NCBI GenBank assembly: GCA_002794035.1
Contig: PCXQ01000004.1
Span: 224,265 to 288,264 of the forward strand
DNA length: 64,000 nucleotides
Origin: Candidatus Yanofskybacteria bacterium CG10_big_fil_rev_8_21_14_0_10_36_16
Lineage (GTDB): Bacteria > Patescibacteria > Paceibacteria > 2-02-FULL-40-12 > IGHO2-01-FULL-4-A
Reading direction: 5' to 3'
Shown here: piece after piece, positions 17,566-26,880 of the stretch
Layout of the letters: each line of letters begins with the position of its first letter
How positions within the stretch are numbered: position 1 is the first letter of the stretch
The notes under the pieces: generated by a model
What the model saw: the letters and a program-made list of their open reading frames with translations, nothing else
Told to the model about the DNA's origin: nothing
The model's database searches: none
Made by a program: the position numbers and the translations under genes

Positions 17566-18081
17566 TCATCTTACCACATTTTGTATTAGTTGTAATGACC
17601 CAAATCTTCTCTCAACAGCCTCTTCTATGCTCAATCCCTTACCATAACCGAGCACATTAACTGCTTCCGCGTGTATTTTTTTAAACTCTTTTTGCCAAAA
17701 TATATCTTTTTTATTGGCAAAAAGGTTAATATCATTAAGTTTGTTACTTAAAAAGTCCCATAAACTGCCGTCTCTCTCTCCCTCCATTACAACCTTGTCC
17801 ATTAATTCAACAATAAAAAATGAAACTGCAAGCGCCTTAATGTCTGACTTTATCTTGCTGAAAGCATTTAAACAATAAGCGCTAGTTATTATAGGATGTC
17901 CATTGCCTTGAACCAAATTAAAATCAACCAAATTCAAAATATCCAGATGGCTTGCCTGTTTTGATGTCGAACGAAGAACACTCTTGGCTTGATAAACTTG
18001 TTTTCCATCTTCCTGAGTATAACAAATCACCAACTCATCATATTCACGAATAGGTATTTTTTTAATAATAAATGCACGCAT
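17566..18081 (-). CDS. recO: DNA repair protein RecO, short form
   Basis: RecO helps load RecA onto SSB-coated DNA. The N-terminal OB fold (MRAFIIKKIPIREYDELVICYTQEDG) and the helical region (SAYCLNAFSKIKSD) fit RecO. The ATG at 18081 is preferred over a TTG at 18111 because a perfect TATAAT lies 7 nt upstream of it. The 171-residue product is shorter than the usual 230-250 and lacks the Cys4 zinc finger of typical RecO. The call rests on the N-terminal half. Confidence 0.7.
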   Translation of the reverse strand: MRAFIIKKIPIREYDELVICYTQEDGKQVYQAKSVLRSTSKQASHLDILNLVDFNLVQGNGHPIITSAYCLNAFSKIKSDIKALAVSFFIVELMDKVVMEGERDGSLWDFLSNKLNDINLFANKKDIFWQKEFKKIHAEAVNVLGYGKGLSIEEAVERRFGSLQLIQNVVR

Positions 18082-18088
18082 AGTATTT

Positions 18089-18094
18089 ATTATA
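18089..18094 (-). promoter_or_regulatory. Perfect -10 for a leaderless recO mRNA
   Basis: TATAAT on the minus strand, then AAATACT (7 nt), then ATG. Confidence 0.55.
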
Positions 18095-18125
18095 GAATAA
18101 ATATCTTTCAATACCTAGATTTACA

Positions 18126-18155
18126 AAATCCCAGCCACTAAAACAGCTAGGATTC
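18126..18155 (-). terminator. Terminator after ileS
   Basis: An imperfect stem (AATCCTAGC with GCTGGGATT) on the minus strand, downstream of the ileS stop, is followed by TTTTG. Confidence 0.55.
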
Positions 18156-18187
18156 TATATTTTTCTTAAATTTAATAAAAAATCTAT

Positions 18188-21100
18188 TTATTTTTTAATT
18201 CCAATCCAAACCTTTTGGTTTTCTATTTCAAATTCTTTCTCAACATCAAAAGCCTCTTCTGTCTTTTTACCCTGTTCAAGATGACTCAACACGGATGCTT
18301 CTTTTATTTCGTCTGAAAAAACACTGAAGGTGTTAACAACGGAATCACTTTCTGAATACCACACAACTCTAACCTTTTGCTCATAGTTATACCCTGCCTC
18401 CTTCCTCATGTCCTGAAAATATCTAATTATATCTCGAGCAATACCTTCGTTTTTCAATTCAGTAGTTACATTGGTGTCTAAAATCACATCATCTTCTTGA
18501 GTAGTGTTATAAATTACCTTTTTAACATTAAGCTCCTCCTTTATCAGCCCTTCGAGTTCTGAGCCAAATGGCATAAGTTTTTTGTTCATTTTAACTGAGA
18601 CACTCATTAATGGCTGACGAACCTTGATTTCTTTTTCCTTTCTTTGTGCCAAACCAAGAGCAACAACGTCTCTAAGGGCAACCATTTTTTCCTCAAGATC
18701 ATCACTTTCAAACTTTTTATGGTGGTGAGGCCAATCTTCAAGATGTACTGATTCCACATTGTCAGATATTTTTTTATAAATATGGTCTGCTATAAATGGG
18801 GTAAATGGCGCCAGCAATTTACACACCTCTATTAAAAGATGTCTGAAAAATCTTAAGTTTTCTTCAAGGATTACCTTGTCTTCAGGTTTTTGAAATCTGC
18901 CTCTAGATCTTCTCAACCACCACTTGGACAAATCATTAACAACAAAATCTTCAATTGCCCTCGCAGATGCGGTGTAATTATAGTCATCCAAATCATTACC
19001 CACTTTTGCCTTAAGTCTGTTTAATCGAGACAGCACCCATTCGTCAAGAATATTTTGAGGAGTATTTGAAGAAGTTTTTTCTTTAAAACCGCCGTATAAT
19101 TCCAAGAATCTTAGAGTGTTAACGAGTGTAGTTAAAAAGCCATTCATGTTTTTCTTAACATCATCAAGAGAAAACAACTTTGTTTCACCGGGATTGTTTA
19201 CCGTATAGAAATACCAACGTCCCGCATCTGCTCCAAACTGCTCAATAATGTCATGGGGATCAACTGCGTTACCAAGCGACTTGGACATTTTTTTGCCCTT
19301 GTCATCAAGGACATGGGAATAGGACAATACATTTTTGTATGGAAAACCCTTATCTAACAAACTCGATACTGCAAGCAATGTATAGAACCAGCCCCTTGTT
19401 TGATCAATCCCCTCTGCAATAAAATCGGCCGGAAAATTATCCTCAAAAACTTTTTTGTTTTCAAAAGGATAGTGCCACTGAGCATAAGGCATGCTCCCCG
19501 AATCAAACCAAACATCTACAACTTCCGGAACTCTTTTCATTTGCTCTTTGCATTTAGGACATTTTATAGACACTTCGTCTACATAAGGCCTATGCAAATC
19601 TATAGATCCCCCTTCGTTGTAGGGATAATTTTTAAACTCAAATTTTCTTAATTCACCCCTGTCTGGATAATTCTTCTTTCTGATGTCTAACATTTCTTCA
19701 TCGGACAAGTTATCAAGCGCGCTACTCAATAACCAAATTGGGTCGCCGTGGCTAACCAAAAGAAATTTCTTGCCTTCATGTTTATCGTCTAACTCTTTTA
19801 CAACTAAAAACATCCTGGCTTTTGCCTCTCTCCATGTCTCACCATCGCCATAACGCATATCTAAGGTTCTATTTATGTTTTCTGGTATGCAAGCATAGTG
19901 ATTTTTACCCTCGCAAATACTGCCGTGATCAAGTTCTTTTAATCTATCGTCAGTATGTACCTGTTTTCCTAATACACTAGCAACAATGTGTGCGGAATGC
20001 TGAGTTCTCTTAAACGGAGAGGCATATATATAATCTACACCTCCTTCTTTTTTAAGTTTTTTAGCAACTTCTTCTACTTCTTTTATTCCTTCGGGTAATA
20101 AATCATAACTATCATTCTCAAGACGTGAAGCTATTATGTCCTTGCCATCAATATTGTTTTTCTCGCTCGTACCATGACGTAAAATATAAAAAGTATTCTT
20201 TTCACGATATCTGTTTTTATCAAGATCTTCCAAAGAACTAATTACTTTATGTTCCTCGCATTTACCACATTCCCAAACAGGCAAAGGTGTTCCCCAAAAT
20301 CTCTCTCTAGAAAAAGCCCAGTCCTTTACATCACGCAAAAACTCACCAAATCTACCCTCTTTCAAATTTTCGGGAACCCAATTAATTTTATTATTGTTCT
20401 TTAAAAGATTATCCCTAATCTTGGACATTGCTACAAACCATGAATCCTTGGCATAGTAAATCAAAGGACTCTTGCACCTCCAACAGAAAGGATATGAGTG
20501 TTCATAATTCTTCACATCATACAGGAATCCTTTTTTATCTAAATAATTTATTATTTCTTTATCGGCATCTTTTACATATTTTCCTTCAAAACCCTTAACA
20601 TCCTCTGTAAAAAGACCTTGCTCGTTAACAGTGTGGTGCATAGGCAATCCGATATTTTTACCAAGCTGATAATCATCCTCTCCGTACATTACTGCTGTAT
20701 GTACAACGCCTGTACCTTCTTGAGTTGTGACAAAGTCAGCTCCATAAACCTTGTATGACTTTTCCGATTCTAGAGATTTAATGTCAAAAAGAGGTTCATA
20801 TTCAATGCCTACGAGATCTTTGCCTGTAAATTCAGCAACCACATCAAGAGGTTTATCTTTTTTGACATTAACAACAGCATCTTCAGCAACAATTAAATAC
20901 TCAGGGCCATTTTTAACCAAAAGATATTTAATCTTCTCCCCCACTGCCAATGCAACGTTGCCGGGCAATGTCCATGGAGTAGTAGTCCATGCCAATATAT
21001 AACTGTTGTCCTTTAAATTATGGCTATCAGGATTTTTAATTTTAAATTTTACAAAAACTGATGGCTCTGAAACATCCTTATACCCTTGAGCCACTTCGTG

Positions 21101-21661
21101 ACTGGACAATGCCGTACCACACCTCGGACACCACGGTAAAATCTTATGCCCTTTATACAAAAGGCCTTTTTTGTTTATCTGACCCATCACCCACCAAAGA
21201 GACTCCATATATTTCCAGTCATAAGTAACATAAGGGTCGTCTAAATCAATCCAGAAACCAATTCTATCAGTAAATTTTTCCCAAAGATCTTTATACTTCC
21301 ATACGCTCTTTTTAGCCATTGCGTTAAATTTGCCAACACCATATTTTTCAACTTCGGTTTTATCTTTTAGACCTAGCTCCTTTTCAACCTCTATTTCAAC
21401 AGGTAGCCCATGCGTATCCCAACCGCCCTTTCTTAAAGCATAAAATCCCCGCATTGTTTTGTAGCGGTTAAAAAGATCTTTTACTACCCGGCCAAAAAAG
21501 TGATGCATGCCAGGCTTACCATTTGCAGTGGGAGGACCTTCAAAAAATACAAACTTCTTCCCCTTTTTTCTGTTATTAAGGGAACGTTCGAAAATCTTTC
21601 TTTCTTTCCAGAATTTAAGAATTTTTTCTTCAATTTTTGGGAAAATGTTTTCTTTAATCAT
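18188..21661 (-). CDS. ileS: Isoleucyl-tRNA synthetase with an inserted histidine-phosphatase domain
   Basis: IleRS attaches isoleucine to tRNA-Ile. The HIGH-type motif is GKPGMHHFFG (48-57), the editing domain lies at about 200-400 (WTTTPWTLPGN), and KMSKS is at 791-795. The anticodon-binding region follows, giving 1157 residues. Residues about 488-690 are not IleRS. They form a full histidine-phosphatase (phosphoglycerate-mutase-like) domain with ILRHGTSE (RHG 495-497), SPFKRTQHSA (about 548), KELDHGSICEG (about 575) and LVSHGDP (about 635). The insertion lies between two CxxC pairs (465/468 and 701/704) that would make one zinc knuckle. The frame is continuous, so this is not two genes. 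No SD precedes the start. Confidence 0.95.
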   Translation of the reverse strand: MIKENIFPKIEEKILKFWKERKIFERSLNNRKKGKKFVFFEGPPTANGKPGMHHFFGRVVKDLFNRYKTMRGFYALRKGGWDTHGLPVEIEVEKELGLKDKTEVEKYGVGKFNAMAKKSVWKYKDLWEKFTDRIGFWIDLDDPYVTYDWKYMESLWWVMGQINKKGLLYKGHKILPWCPRCGTALSSHEVAQGYKDVSEPSVFVKFKIKNPDSHNLKDNSYILAWTTTPWTLPGNVALAVGEKIKYLLVKNGPEYLIVAEDAVVNVKKDKPLDVVAEFTGKDLVGIEYEPLFDIKSLESEKSYKVYGADFVTTQEGTGVVHTAVMYGEDDYQLGKNIGLPMHHTVNEQGLFTEDVKGFEGKYVKDADKEIINYLDKKGFLYDVKNYEHSYPFCWRCKSPLIYYAKDSWFVAMSKIRDNLLKNNNKINWVPENLKEGRFGEFLRDVKDWAFSRERFWGTPLPVWECGKCEEHKVISSLEDLDKNRYREKNTFYILRHGTSEKNNIDGKDIIASRLENDSYDLLPEGIKEVEEVAKKLKKEGGVDYIYASPFKRTQHSAHIVASVLGKQVHTDDRLKELDHGSICEGKNHYACIPENINRTLDMRYGDGETWREAKARMFLVVKELDDKHEGKKFLLVSHGDPIWLLSSALDNLSDEEMLDIRKKNYPDRGELRKFEFKNYPYNEGGSIDLHRPYVDEVSIKCPKCKEQMKRVPEVVDVWFDSGSMPYAQWHYPFENKKVFEDNFPADFIAEGIDQTRGWFYTLLAVSSLLDKGFPYKNVLSYSHVLDDKGKKMSKSLGNAVDPHDIIEQFGADAGRWYFYTVNNPGETKLFSLDDVKKNMNGFLTTLVNTLRFLELYGGFKEKTSSNTPQNILDEWVLSRLNRLKAKVGNDLDDYNYTASARAIEDFVVNDLSKWWLRRSRGRFQKPEDKVILEENLRFFRHLLIEVCKLLAPFTPFIADHIYKKISDNVESVHLEDWPHHHKKFESDDLEEKMVALRDVVALGLAQRKEKEIKVRQPLMSVSVKMNKKLMPFGSELEGLIKEELNVKKVIYNTTQEDDVILDTNVTTELKNEGIARDIIRYFQDMRKEAGYNYEQKVRVVWYSESDSVVNTFSVFSDEIKEASVLSHLEQGKKTEEAFDVEKEFEIENQKVWIGIKK

Positions 21662-21714
21662 TGATTATATGTAATAACTCAATTTAATTATAATATATCA
21701 AATTTTAACAATAA

Positions 21715-21741
21715 TAAAACCCCGTTGAATACGGGGCTATT
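21715..21741 (-). terminator. Terminator of the membrane-protein gene
   Basis: The stem CCCCGT-ATTCA-ACGGGG directly follows the minus-strand stop and is followed by TTTTATT. Confidence 0.8.
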
Positions 21742-22390
21742 TTTCTATTTCCCTATCTTGAGATACTTCACTTAATATTCGTTCTGCCTCTTCTACCGCT
21801 AACCAACTATAAATTTTGTTTTCAACTTTAAAAACCAACCTAACCAACAAAACAACAACCATAAACGAAAAGGATATCTGACTGGCCCAACCCCAAAATA
21901 AATCAGGGAATATATTACTATGCATTGCATTGTGAAATATTTCCAACTGAGACAGAATGTAAAAATCCATTCCTAAGATTCTTTTTAGTACCATAAAAAC
22001 ATCAGGCAAAATGTTAAAAAATACACCCAATGAAGCAAGAAAAAATGGACTGGCTAATTTAAGATTATCAGCAACTTCAATTTTTGAAACATTAACAGAC
22101 ACAACGACCCTCAAAAAATGCATCAAGGGTTCTCTAAAAACAAAAAGTATTATACACGAACCAATCATCATATCAATCAAGAGATAAACTGAGCTTAAAA
22201 ATAAAAATTCTGATTTAATAGCATAATCTTTGTGCGGAATTGCATCCAACAAAAAATGACAGAAAAAAGAAACTGAACAAACAACAAAAACCATAAGCAA
22301 CTTTTTGTTCATCCATTTCCTGCCAATAAATATTTTCTTGACCAAAACTGCTATCAAAGAACCAGCCAACATATGGGGCGATGCAACCAA
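21737..22390 (-). CDS. Polytopic membrane protein of unknown function
   Basis: The 217-residue product has about five hydrophobic segments. The N-terminus (VASPHMLAG) and the motif HFLLDAIPHKDY resemble membrane-embedded metal-dependent hydrolase-like or DUF-type proteins whose start often reads ATPHxxxG. The His/Asp pattern is suggestive only. The start is TTG at 22390, set by a strong AGGAGG SD 5 nt upstream. It lies between argS and ileS on the same strand but has its own terminator and a terminator before it. Confidence 0.65.
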   Translation of the reverse strand: MVASPHMLAGSLIAVLVKKIFIGRKWMNKKLLMVFVVCSVSFFCHFLLDAIPHKDYAIKSEFLFLSSVYLLIDMMIGSCIILFVFREPLMHFLRVVVSVNVSKIEVADNLKLASPFFLASLGVFFNILPDVFMVLKRILGMDFYILSQLEIFHNAMHSNIFPDLFWGWASQISFSFMVVVLLVRLVFKVENKIYSWLAVEEAERILSEVSQDREIEK

Positions 22391-22458
22391 ACCAACCTCC
22401 TAAATTATTATTTAAAGTACCGTTTTCAATAATAAGGAATAAAAAAAATTATGGCAAC

Positions 22459-22489
22459 TAAAAAACTCCGCCTTAGCGGAGTTTTTTAA
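22459..22489 (-). terminator. Terminator after argS
   Basis: Stem AAAAAACTCCGC / GCGGAGTTTTTT with a CTTA loop; on the minus strand it follows the argS stop. Confidence 0.9.
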
Positions 22490-22515
22490 AAATAAAATCC
22501 GTGTTTACAATATGG

Positions 22516-24219
22516 CTACATTTCCTCAGGAGCTTCTATACCCAAAAGCCCAAGACCATTTTTGATAATTTGAGATACTGCCATTATTAAGCCCAACCGC
22601 AAAGCACGCTTTGTCTCATCAGGCTCATTTAAAACAGGGGCAGCTTCGTAAAAAGAGTTAAACTTTGAAGCTAAGTTGTACAAATATTCACAAAGTTGAT
22701 TTGGATAATGGTTTTTAGCGACATCAGACACAACTTCAGGAAATCTCACCAAATAACGCAAAAGCGGTTTTTCCTCATCACCCACAGAATCAACAAAATC
22801 AGAATCATCGCTTAACTCATTAGATGAATTATCTGCTTTGCGAAGAATACTTTTTATACGAGCATGGGTATACTGCAAATACGGACCAGTATTGCCTTCA
22901 AAATTCAAAACCTTATCCCACTCAAAAACAATATCGCTGTGTCTGTTGTGAGATAAATCAAAATATTTAACTGCTCCAATCGCAACCTTCTTTGCTACTT
23001 GTTCTTTGTTTTCTAAATCCTGATTCTTTTCCTCTATAATTTTAAGAGCTAATTCATTTGCCTTATCCATAAGCACCTCAGGGCTGACATCTGTCCCCTT
23101 TCTTGTACTCATGGCTCCTTCTGCTAATTTTAATATACCGTAACTTATATGTTCCCCCTCGCCATTGCTTTTAATATGTCCCATCAAATCAAGAACCTTA
23201 AACAGCTGTCTGAAAATATGTTCCTGCCTATTGTCTACAACAAACAACTGGCGCGAGAAGCCCTGCTTTTTCTTAAAAATAAATCCGGCAATATCCCGCA
23301 AAAGATACATAGTAGCACCATCTGATTTAACGAGTAAGGCAACACCTAGCCCATATTCCTCAAGATCAACAATCTTTGCTCCTTCTGATTCCTTAAGTAA
23401 TCCCTTTTCTTCAAGCTCATCAAGGACTGCCGGCATCTTGTCTTCATAAAAACTTTCCGGCCAGTTGTGATCAGATTTTCTTATATTTAATAATTCATAA
23501 GTTTTCTCAAATTCCTGCCAGCTTAATTTTGCAAATTTTTCCCAAAGTTTTTTATTTTCCTCATCACCCTTTTCTAATGCAGCAAACTCTGCCTTTCCTT
23601 TCTCTCTAATATCAGGGTCATGTTTAGCTTTTTCATTTATATCAATATAAAGCTTATTTAATTCCTCTATTGGATTTTCTTCTACAACCTTTTCATCACC
23701 AAAATTTTTATAAGCATACAGTAAAAGCCCAAACTGAGTTCCCCAATCACCTATGTGACTGTCTGATTCAATGTTATAACCGGAAAATTTTAATATTCGA
23801 TAAAGAGCATCACCTATGATGGCTGTTCGCAAATGGCCAAGGTGAATAGGCTTTGCAATATTAGGCTGGAAATATTCTATTAATATTTTATCCTTTTTGT
23901 CATCTCCCCTGCCGAATTCTTCCTTTTGTTTTAAAATCTCTTTGGCGTTTTTTAACAGTACATTTTTGGAATAATAAAAATTTATAAATCCAGGTGCAGC
24001 AAATTCAATTTTTGAAAAAGCTTTTTTAATATCACCGTCATCCTTTAATTTTTTTATGATTAGTTCTGCTTCGTCTTTTGGATTTGAATTATTTTGTTTA
24101 GCAACAACAAAAGAAACGTTACATGCTAAATCACCCCTGTCTTCCAGTGGATATGATATGTCAAAATTACTAATATTCGTAATTTTTTCTATTATTTCAT
24201 GCAGTGTGGCTTTGGTCAT
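22516..24219 (-). CDS. argS: Arginyl-tRNA synthetase
   Basis: This class I enzyme attaches arginine to tRNA-Arg. The 567-residue chain has the N-terminal additional domain (about 1-95), the HIGH motif as QPNIAKPIHLGHLRTAIIGD, the synthetase core (SDSHIGDWGTQFG, YLLRDIAG, RQEHIFRQLF) and the anticodon domain with YTHARIKSILRKA. The KMSKS loop is replaced by MSTRKGTDVS, usual for bacterial ArgRS. No SD precedes the start. It is monocistronic, with a terminator behind it. Confidence 0.97.
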   Translation of the reverse strand: MTKATLHEIIEKITNISNFDISYPLEDRGDLACNVSFVVAKQNNSNPKDEAELIIKKLKDDGDIKKAFSKIEFAAPGFINFYYSKNVLLKNAKEILKQKEEFGRGDDKKDKILIEYFQPNIAKPIHLGHLRTAIIGDALYRILKFSGYNIESDSHIGDWGTQFGLLLYAYKNFGDEKVVEENPIEELNKLYIDINEKAKHDPDIREKGKAEFAALEKGDEENKKLWEKFAKLSWQEFEKTYELLNIRKSDHNWPESFYEDKMPAVLDELEEKGLLKESEGAKIVDLEEYGLGVALLVKSDGATMYLLRDIAGFIFKKKQGFSRQLFVVDNRQEHIFRQLFKVLDLMGHIKSNGEGEHISYGILKLAEGAMSTRKGTDVSPEVLMDKANELALKIIEEKNQDLENKEQVAKKVAIGAVKYFDLSHNRHSDIVFEWDKVLNFEGNTGPYLQYTHARIKSILRKADNSSNELSDDSDFVDSVGDEEKPLLRYLVRFPEVVSDVAKNHYPNQLCEYLYNLASKFNSFYEAAPVLNEPDETKRALRLGLIMAVSQIIKNGLGLLGIEAPEEM

Positions 24220-24362
24220 AATTTTATGAACTTAAATCTACTAATATTATTCTAACATTTTTAACAAGATTTTGGCATATTTTACTTTTTAGTCAACAAT
24301 GACTTAGCTTAATTAAATTATATAATTTGTTATAAGTTGTTCTTTTACAAGGAGAAAGAAAT

Positions 24363-25064
24363 ATGACAAAAATCATTTTTTTGTTTTTAATTTTTACTTT
24401 ACCTAGTTTTTCTGCTGATTTAAAAAAAGAAACAATGGTGGCAGCCCTAACCTTTGATGACGGGCCCAACCCTGAGTTTCTGAAAAATGCCCTGCCTTAT
24501 CTAGAAAAGGAAAACGTAAAAGCAACTTTCTTTGTTATCGGTTTTAAAGCAAAAAAATACCCAGATTTTATTGATAAAATGTTCAAATCTGGCCATGAAA
24601 TAGCCAACCACTCCATGAACCATGTTTGCCTTGTAAGGCCAAGTCCCAAATGGAGCGGATGCCCCGACCTTTCAGAGGAAAAAGCAATAAAAGAGGTCAA
24701 CGATGCATCTCTTGCTATTCAAAAAATCACCGGTAAAAAACCAAGCTTTTTAAGACCGCCTCATTTTGCCATGACCCCAAGTCGAAAAAATGCAATTGAG
24801 GAATCTTTGGGCATCAAAGTTCTTATACACGGTTCTAATTCAGTGGGTTCTCTTGATTGGAGCTTTAATGATAAGAATAAAATATTTAACCAAGTCAAAA
24901 AAACCATTACGGAAAGGAATTTCAAACCTGTTGTAATAGTTTTTCATGAAAGAAACGTAACCCTTGAAGCATTACCTGAAATTATAAAATTTATGAGAGA
25001 GGCTGGATACAAATTTGTAACGCTTGAGGAATTTGTAAAAATAGCACCTAAGGCCAATATTTAG
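24363..25064 (+). CDS. Secreted polysaccharide deacetylase (NodB homology)
   Basis: Such enzymes remove N- or O-acetyl groups from peptidoglycan or other glycans. A signal peptide (residues 1-17, ending PSFSA) precedes the NodB domain. Motif 1 is LTFDDGP (Asp32, Asp33), motif 2 is HEIANHSMNH (zinc ligands His83 and His87), motif 3 is FLRPPHF, and VIVFHE closes the domain. An AAGGAG SD sets the start. It heads a three-gene operon with the two secreted proteins downstream (14 nt, then 4-nt overlap). Confidence 0.9.
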   Translation: MTKIIFLFLIFTLPSFSADLKKETMVAALTFDDGPNPEFLKNALPYLEKENVKATFFVIGFKAKKYPDFIDKMFKSGHEIANHSMNHVCLVRPSPKWSGCPDLSEEKAIKEVNDASLAIQKITGKKPSFLRPPHFAMTPSRKNAIEESLGIKVLIHGSNSVGSLDWSFNDKNKIFNQVKKTITERNFKPVVIVFHERNVTLEALPEIIKFMREAGYKFVTLEEFVKIAPKANI

Positions 25065-25078
25065 AAAAGGAGGAAGAA

Positions 25079-26035
25079 ATGACAACGAAATGCACAGCAC
25101 TGATTATAGCTACTTTGTTCTGTTTACCCTTAATGGGCGAAGAGCATGATCCCAATCCCCCATCTATAGTAAAAGCAGTATATTTAACGGTAACTTCTGT
25201 ATCAAATTCTGATAAACTATCGGGGATTTTAAAAAATTTAGAAGGCACAGAAATAAATGCTCTTATAATAGACATACGCTCTAACGGCCAGAATGTTCTT
25301 TTTATGGAAAACGAAAAAGTAAAAAATATATTAAACCATTTACACTCAAAGGGATTTTATCTTATAGCTCGCATAGTGGTCTTCAATGCAGGCAAAAGCT
25401 GGTATGATCCGGGGAACAAAAACAGATGGCGAGTTGTGGCCGACTCCTCTCTTCTCGCTTTATCTCTTGGATTTGATGAAATAAATTACGATTATGTCAG
25501 ATATGGTTCGGTAAATGAACCCAAAAGCAATACTCCAGTTTCAGAACGAAGAGGAGTTATAAAAAGCTTTTTTGAATTTTTAAGAGAAGAAGTCGGAAAC
25601 AAAACCGGCAAACCTATTTCAGTTGATATTTTTGGAATTACCTTCCTTAAACCTTCCAATACAATCGGCCAAGCACTTGAGGATGCCGCTGAAAACTTTG
25701 ATTATGTAATGCCAATGCCCTACCCCTCGCACTGGTCTCAAGGAAGTTTCGGTTTTGAAAATCCAGCTCACCACCCATATGACGTAGTTTATAAATCATT
25801 AATATCCGGCTGGAACAAAACAAAAGACAACCCTGCCACAAGAGCAAAACTAAGAACTTGGGTTCAAGCTTTTAATTTGGATTCTCATTACAGATACTAT
25901 AAATATTCAGAAGAGCACATAAGAGCACAAATAAATGCCTGTTATGATGCCGGATGCGTCGGCTGGGCCTTGTGGAACCCAAACAATAGATATGACCGAG
26001 AATCTTTAATACCAAAAGAAAGGAGGTCACCATGA
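25079..26035 (+). CDS. Secreted DUF4015 putative glycoside hydrolase (GHL13-like)
   Basis: The 318-residue protein has a signal peptide (about 1-20) and a TIM-barrel-like fold related to DUF4015. Motifs include INALIIDIRSNGQ, FYLIARIVVFN, GFDEINYDYVRYG and PISVDIFG, then VMPMPYPSHWSQGSFG and VGWALWNPNN. DUF4015 proteins are predicted glycosidases that act on cell-surface glycans; activity is not established. An AAGGAGG SD precedes the ATG. It overlaps the L,D-transpeptidase gene by 4 nt. Confidence 0.8.
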   Translation: MTTKCTALIIATLFCLPLMGEEHDPNPPSIVKAVYLTVTSVSNSDKLSGILKNLEGTEINALIIDIRSNGQNVLFMENEKVKNILNHLHSKGFYLIARIVVFNAGKSWYDPGNKNRWRVVADSSLLALSLGFDEINYDYVRYGSVNEPKSNTPVSERRGVIKSFFEFLREEVGNKTGKPISVDIFGITFLKPSNTIGQALEDAAENFDYVMPMPYPSHWSQGSFGFENPAHHPYDVVYKSLISGWNKTKDNPATRAKLRTWVQAFNLDSHYRYYKYSEEHIRAQINACYDAGCVGWALWNPNNRYDRESLIPKERRSP

Positions 26036-26826
26036 TTTTGCTTGCCAGAAATCTTTTGTTAATTTTATTTTTTACAGTTTTAGCCACAGGAGCAGATTTA
26101 GAAGCCTCGCCAAAAAACAGATGCAGGGTTAGTTTCCCAAGCGACAGCTCTATCGACTGGTTTTGCTACCAAATTAAACAAAACGAGACAGCCGAAAGCT
26201 TATTCGGTAAACACTGGGAGAACGTTCTTAGGTTTAATAGAATAGACCGAAACCATTTAAGACCGGGTAAATACATAAAAGTTCCAAATGATTTAAAAAG
26301 CGTTGTTGATTTTAATCCCATGCCGTTGAAGCTGGATAGAGCAAAGGATTACAGAAAATATGTGTTAATAGACTTAAGTGAACAGTTTTTAGGGGCTTAT
26401 GATTACGGTGAGCTTACGTTATCACTTCCTGTTGCAACCGGTACTCCAGGCCATGGCACGCCAAAAGGCTTATTTAAAGTTTGGGGCCGAGAAAGATGGC
26501 ACCGATCAACCAAATACACGATATCAGGCACAGGCATTTTATACCCCATGTACTGGGGCATTTGGTTCCACACATCGAAAAACTGGGTTAGATTTTGGAT
26601 TCACAGCAGAGACATGCCCGGACAACCAGCATCGCATGGATGCGTGGGTTTATATGACGAAGAAATGCAAAAGAAATTTTATAAAAGACCAGATAGTCCG
26701 GAATTAATGGATTCAAAAAAATTATACTTATGGCTATTCCCCGATGGCTTAAAAGATGATGTTCCCGGCAGTAAATTAACAGAATATCCTGAGGGCTTAC
26801 AGGGTGCATTGATTGAAATAAAATAA
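26032..26826 (+). CDS. Secreted L,D-transpeptidase (YkuD) with LysM-like domain
   Basis: L,D-transpeptidases cross-link or modify peptidoglycan through a catalytic Cys. After a signal peptide (1-21) there is a LysM-like segment (about 44-86, CYQIKQNETAESLFG) and a YkuD domain (about 108-215). The core has His191 in FWIHSRD and SHGCVGL (Cys204). The Arg that usually follows the SHGC(V/I) core is Gly here, and the His-to-SHGC spacing is short. An AAGGAGG SD lies within the upstream gene. It completes a wall-modification operon. Confidence 0.9.
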   Translation: MILLARNLLLILFFTVLATGADLEASPKNRCRVSFPSDSSIDWFCYQIKQNETAESLFGKHWENVLRFNRIDRNHLRPGKYIKVPNDLKSVVDFNPMPLKLDRAKDYRKYVLIDLSEQFLGAYDYGELTLSLPVATGTPGHGTPKGLFKVWGRERWHRSTKYTISGTGILYPMYWGIWFHTSKNWVRFWIHSRDMPGQPASHGCVGLYDEEMQKKFYKRPDSPELMDSKKLYLWLFPDGLKDDVPGSKLTEYPEGLQGALIEIK

Positions 26827-26828
26827 AA

Positions 26829-26875
26829 ATCCCTGTTCAGGGATATGTAGAGGCCCCACCTAGCTAGGTGGGGCC
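26829..26875. terminator. Two hairpins between ldt and the basic-protein gene
   Basis: At 26829-26844 ATCCCTG-TT-CAGGGAT is followed by a T-run on the minus strand, so it can end the minus-strand gene at 26881. At 26852-26875 a perfect 24-bp palindrome with GGCCCCACC arms and no T-run is GC-rich like the neighbouring gene. Confidence 0.7.
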
Positions 26876-26880
26876 ATTTG

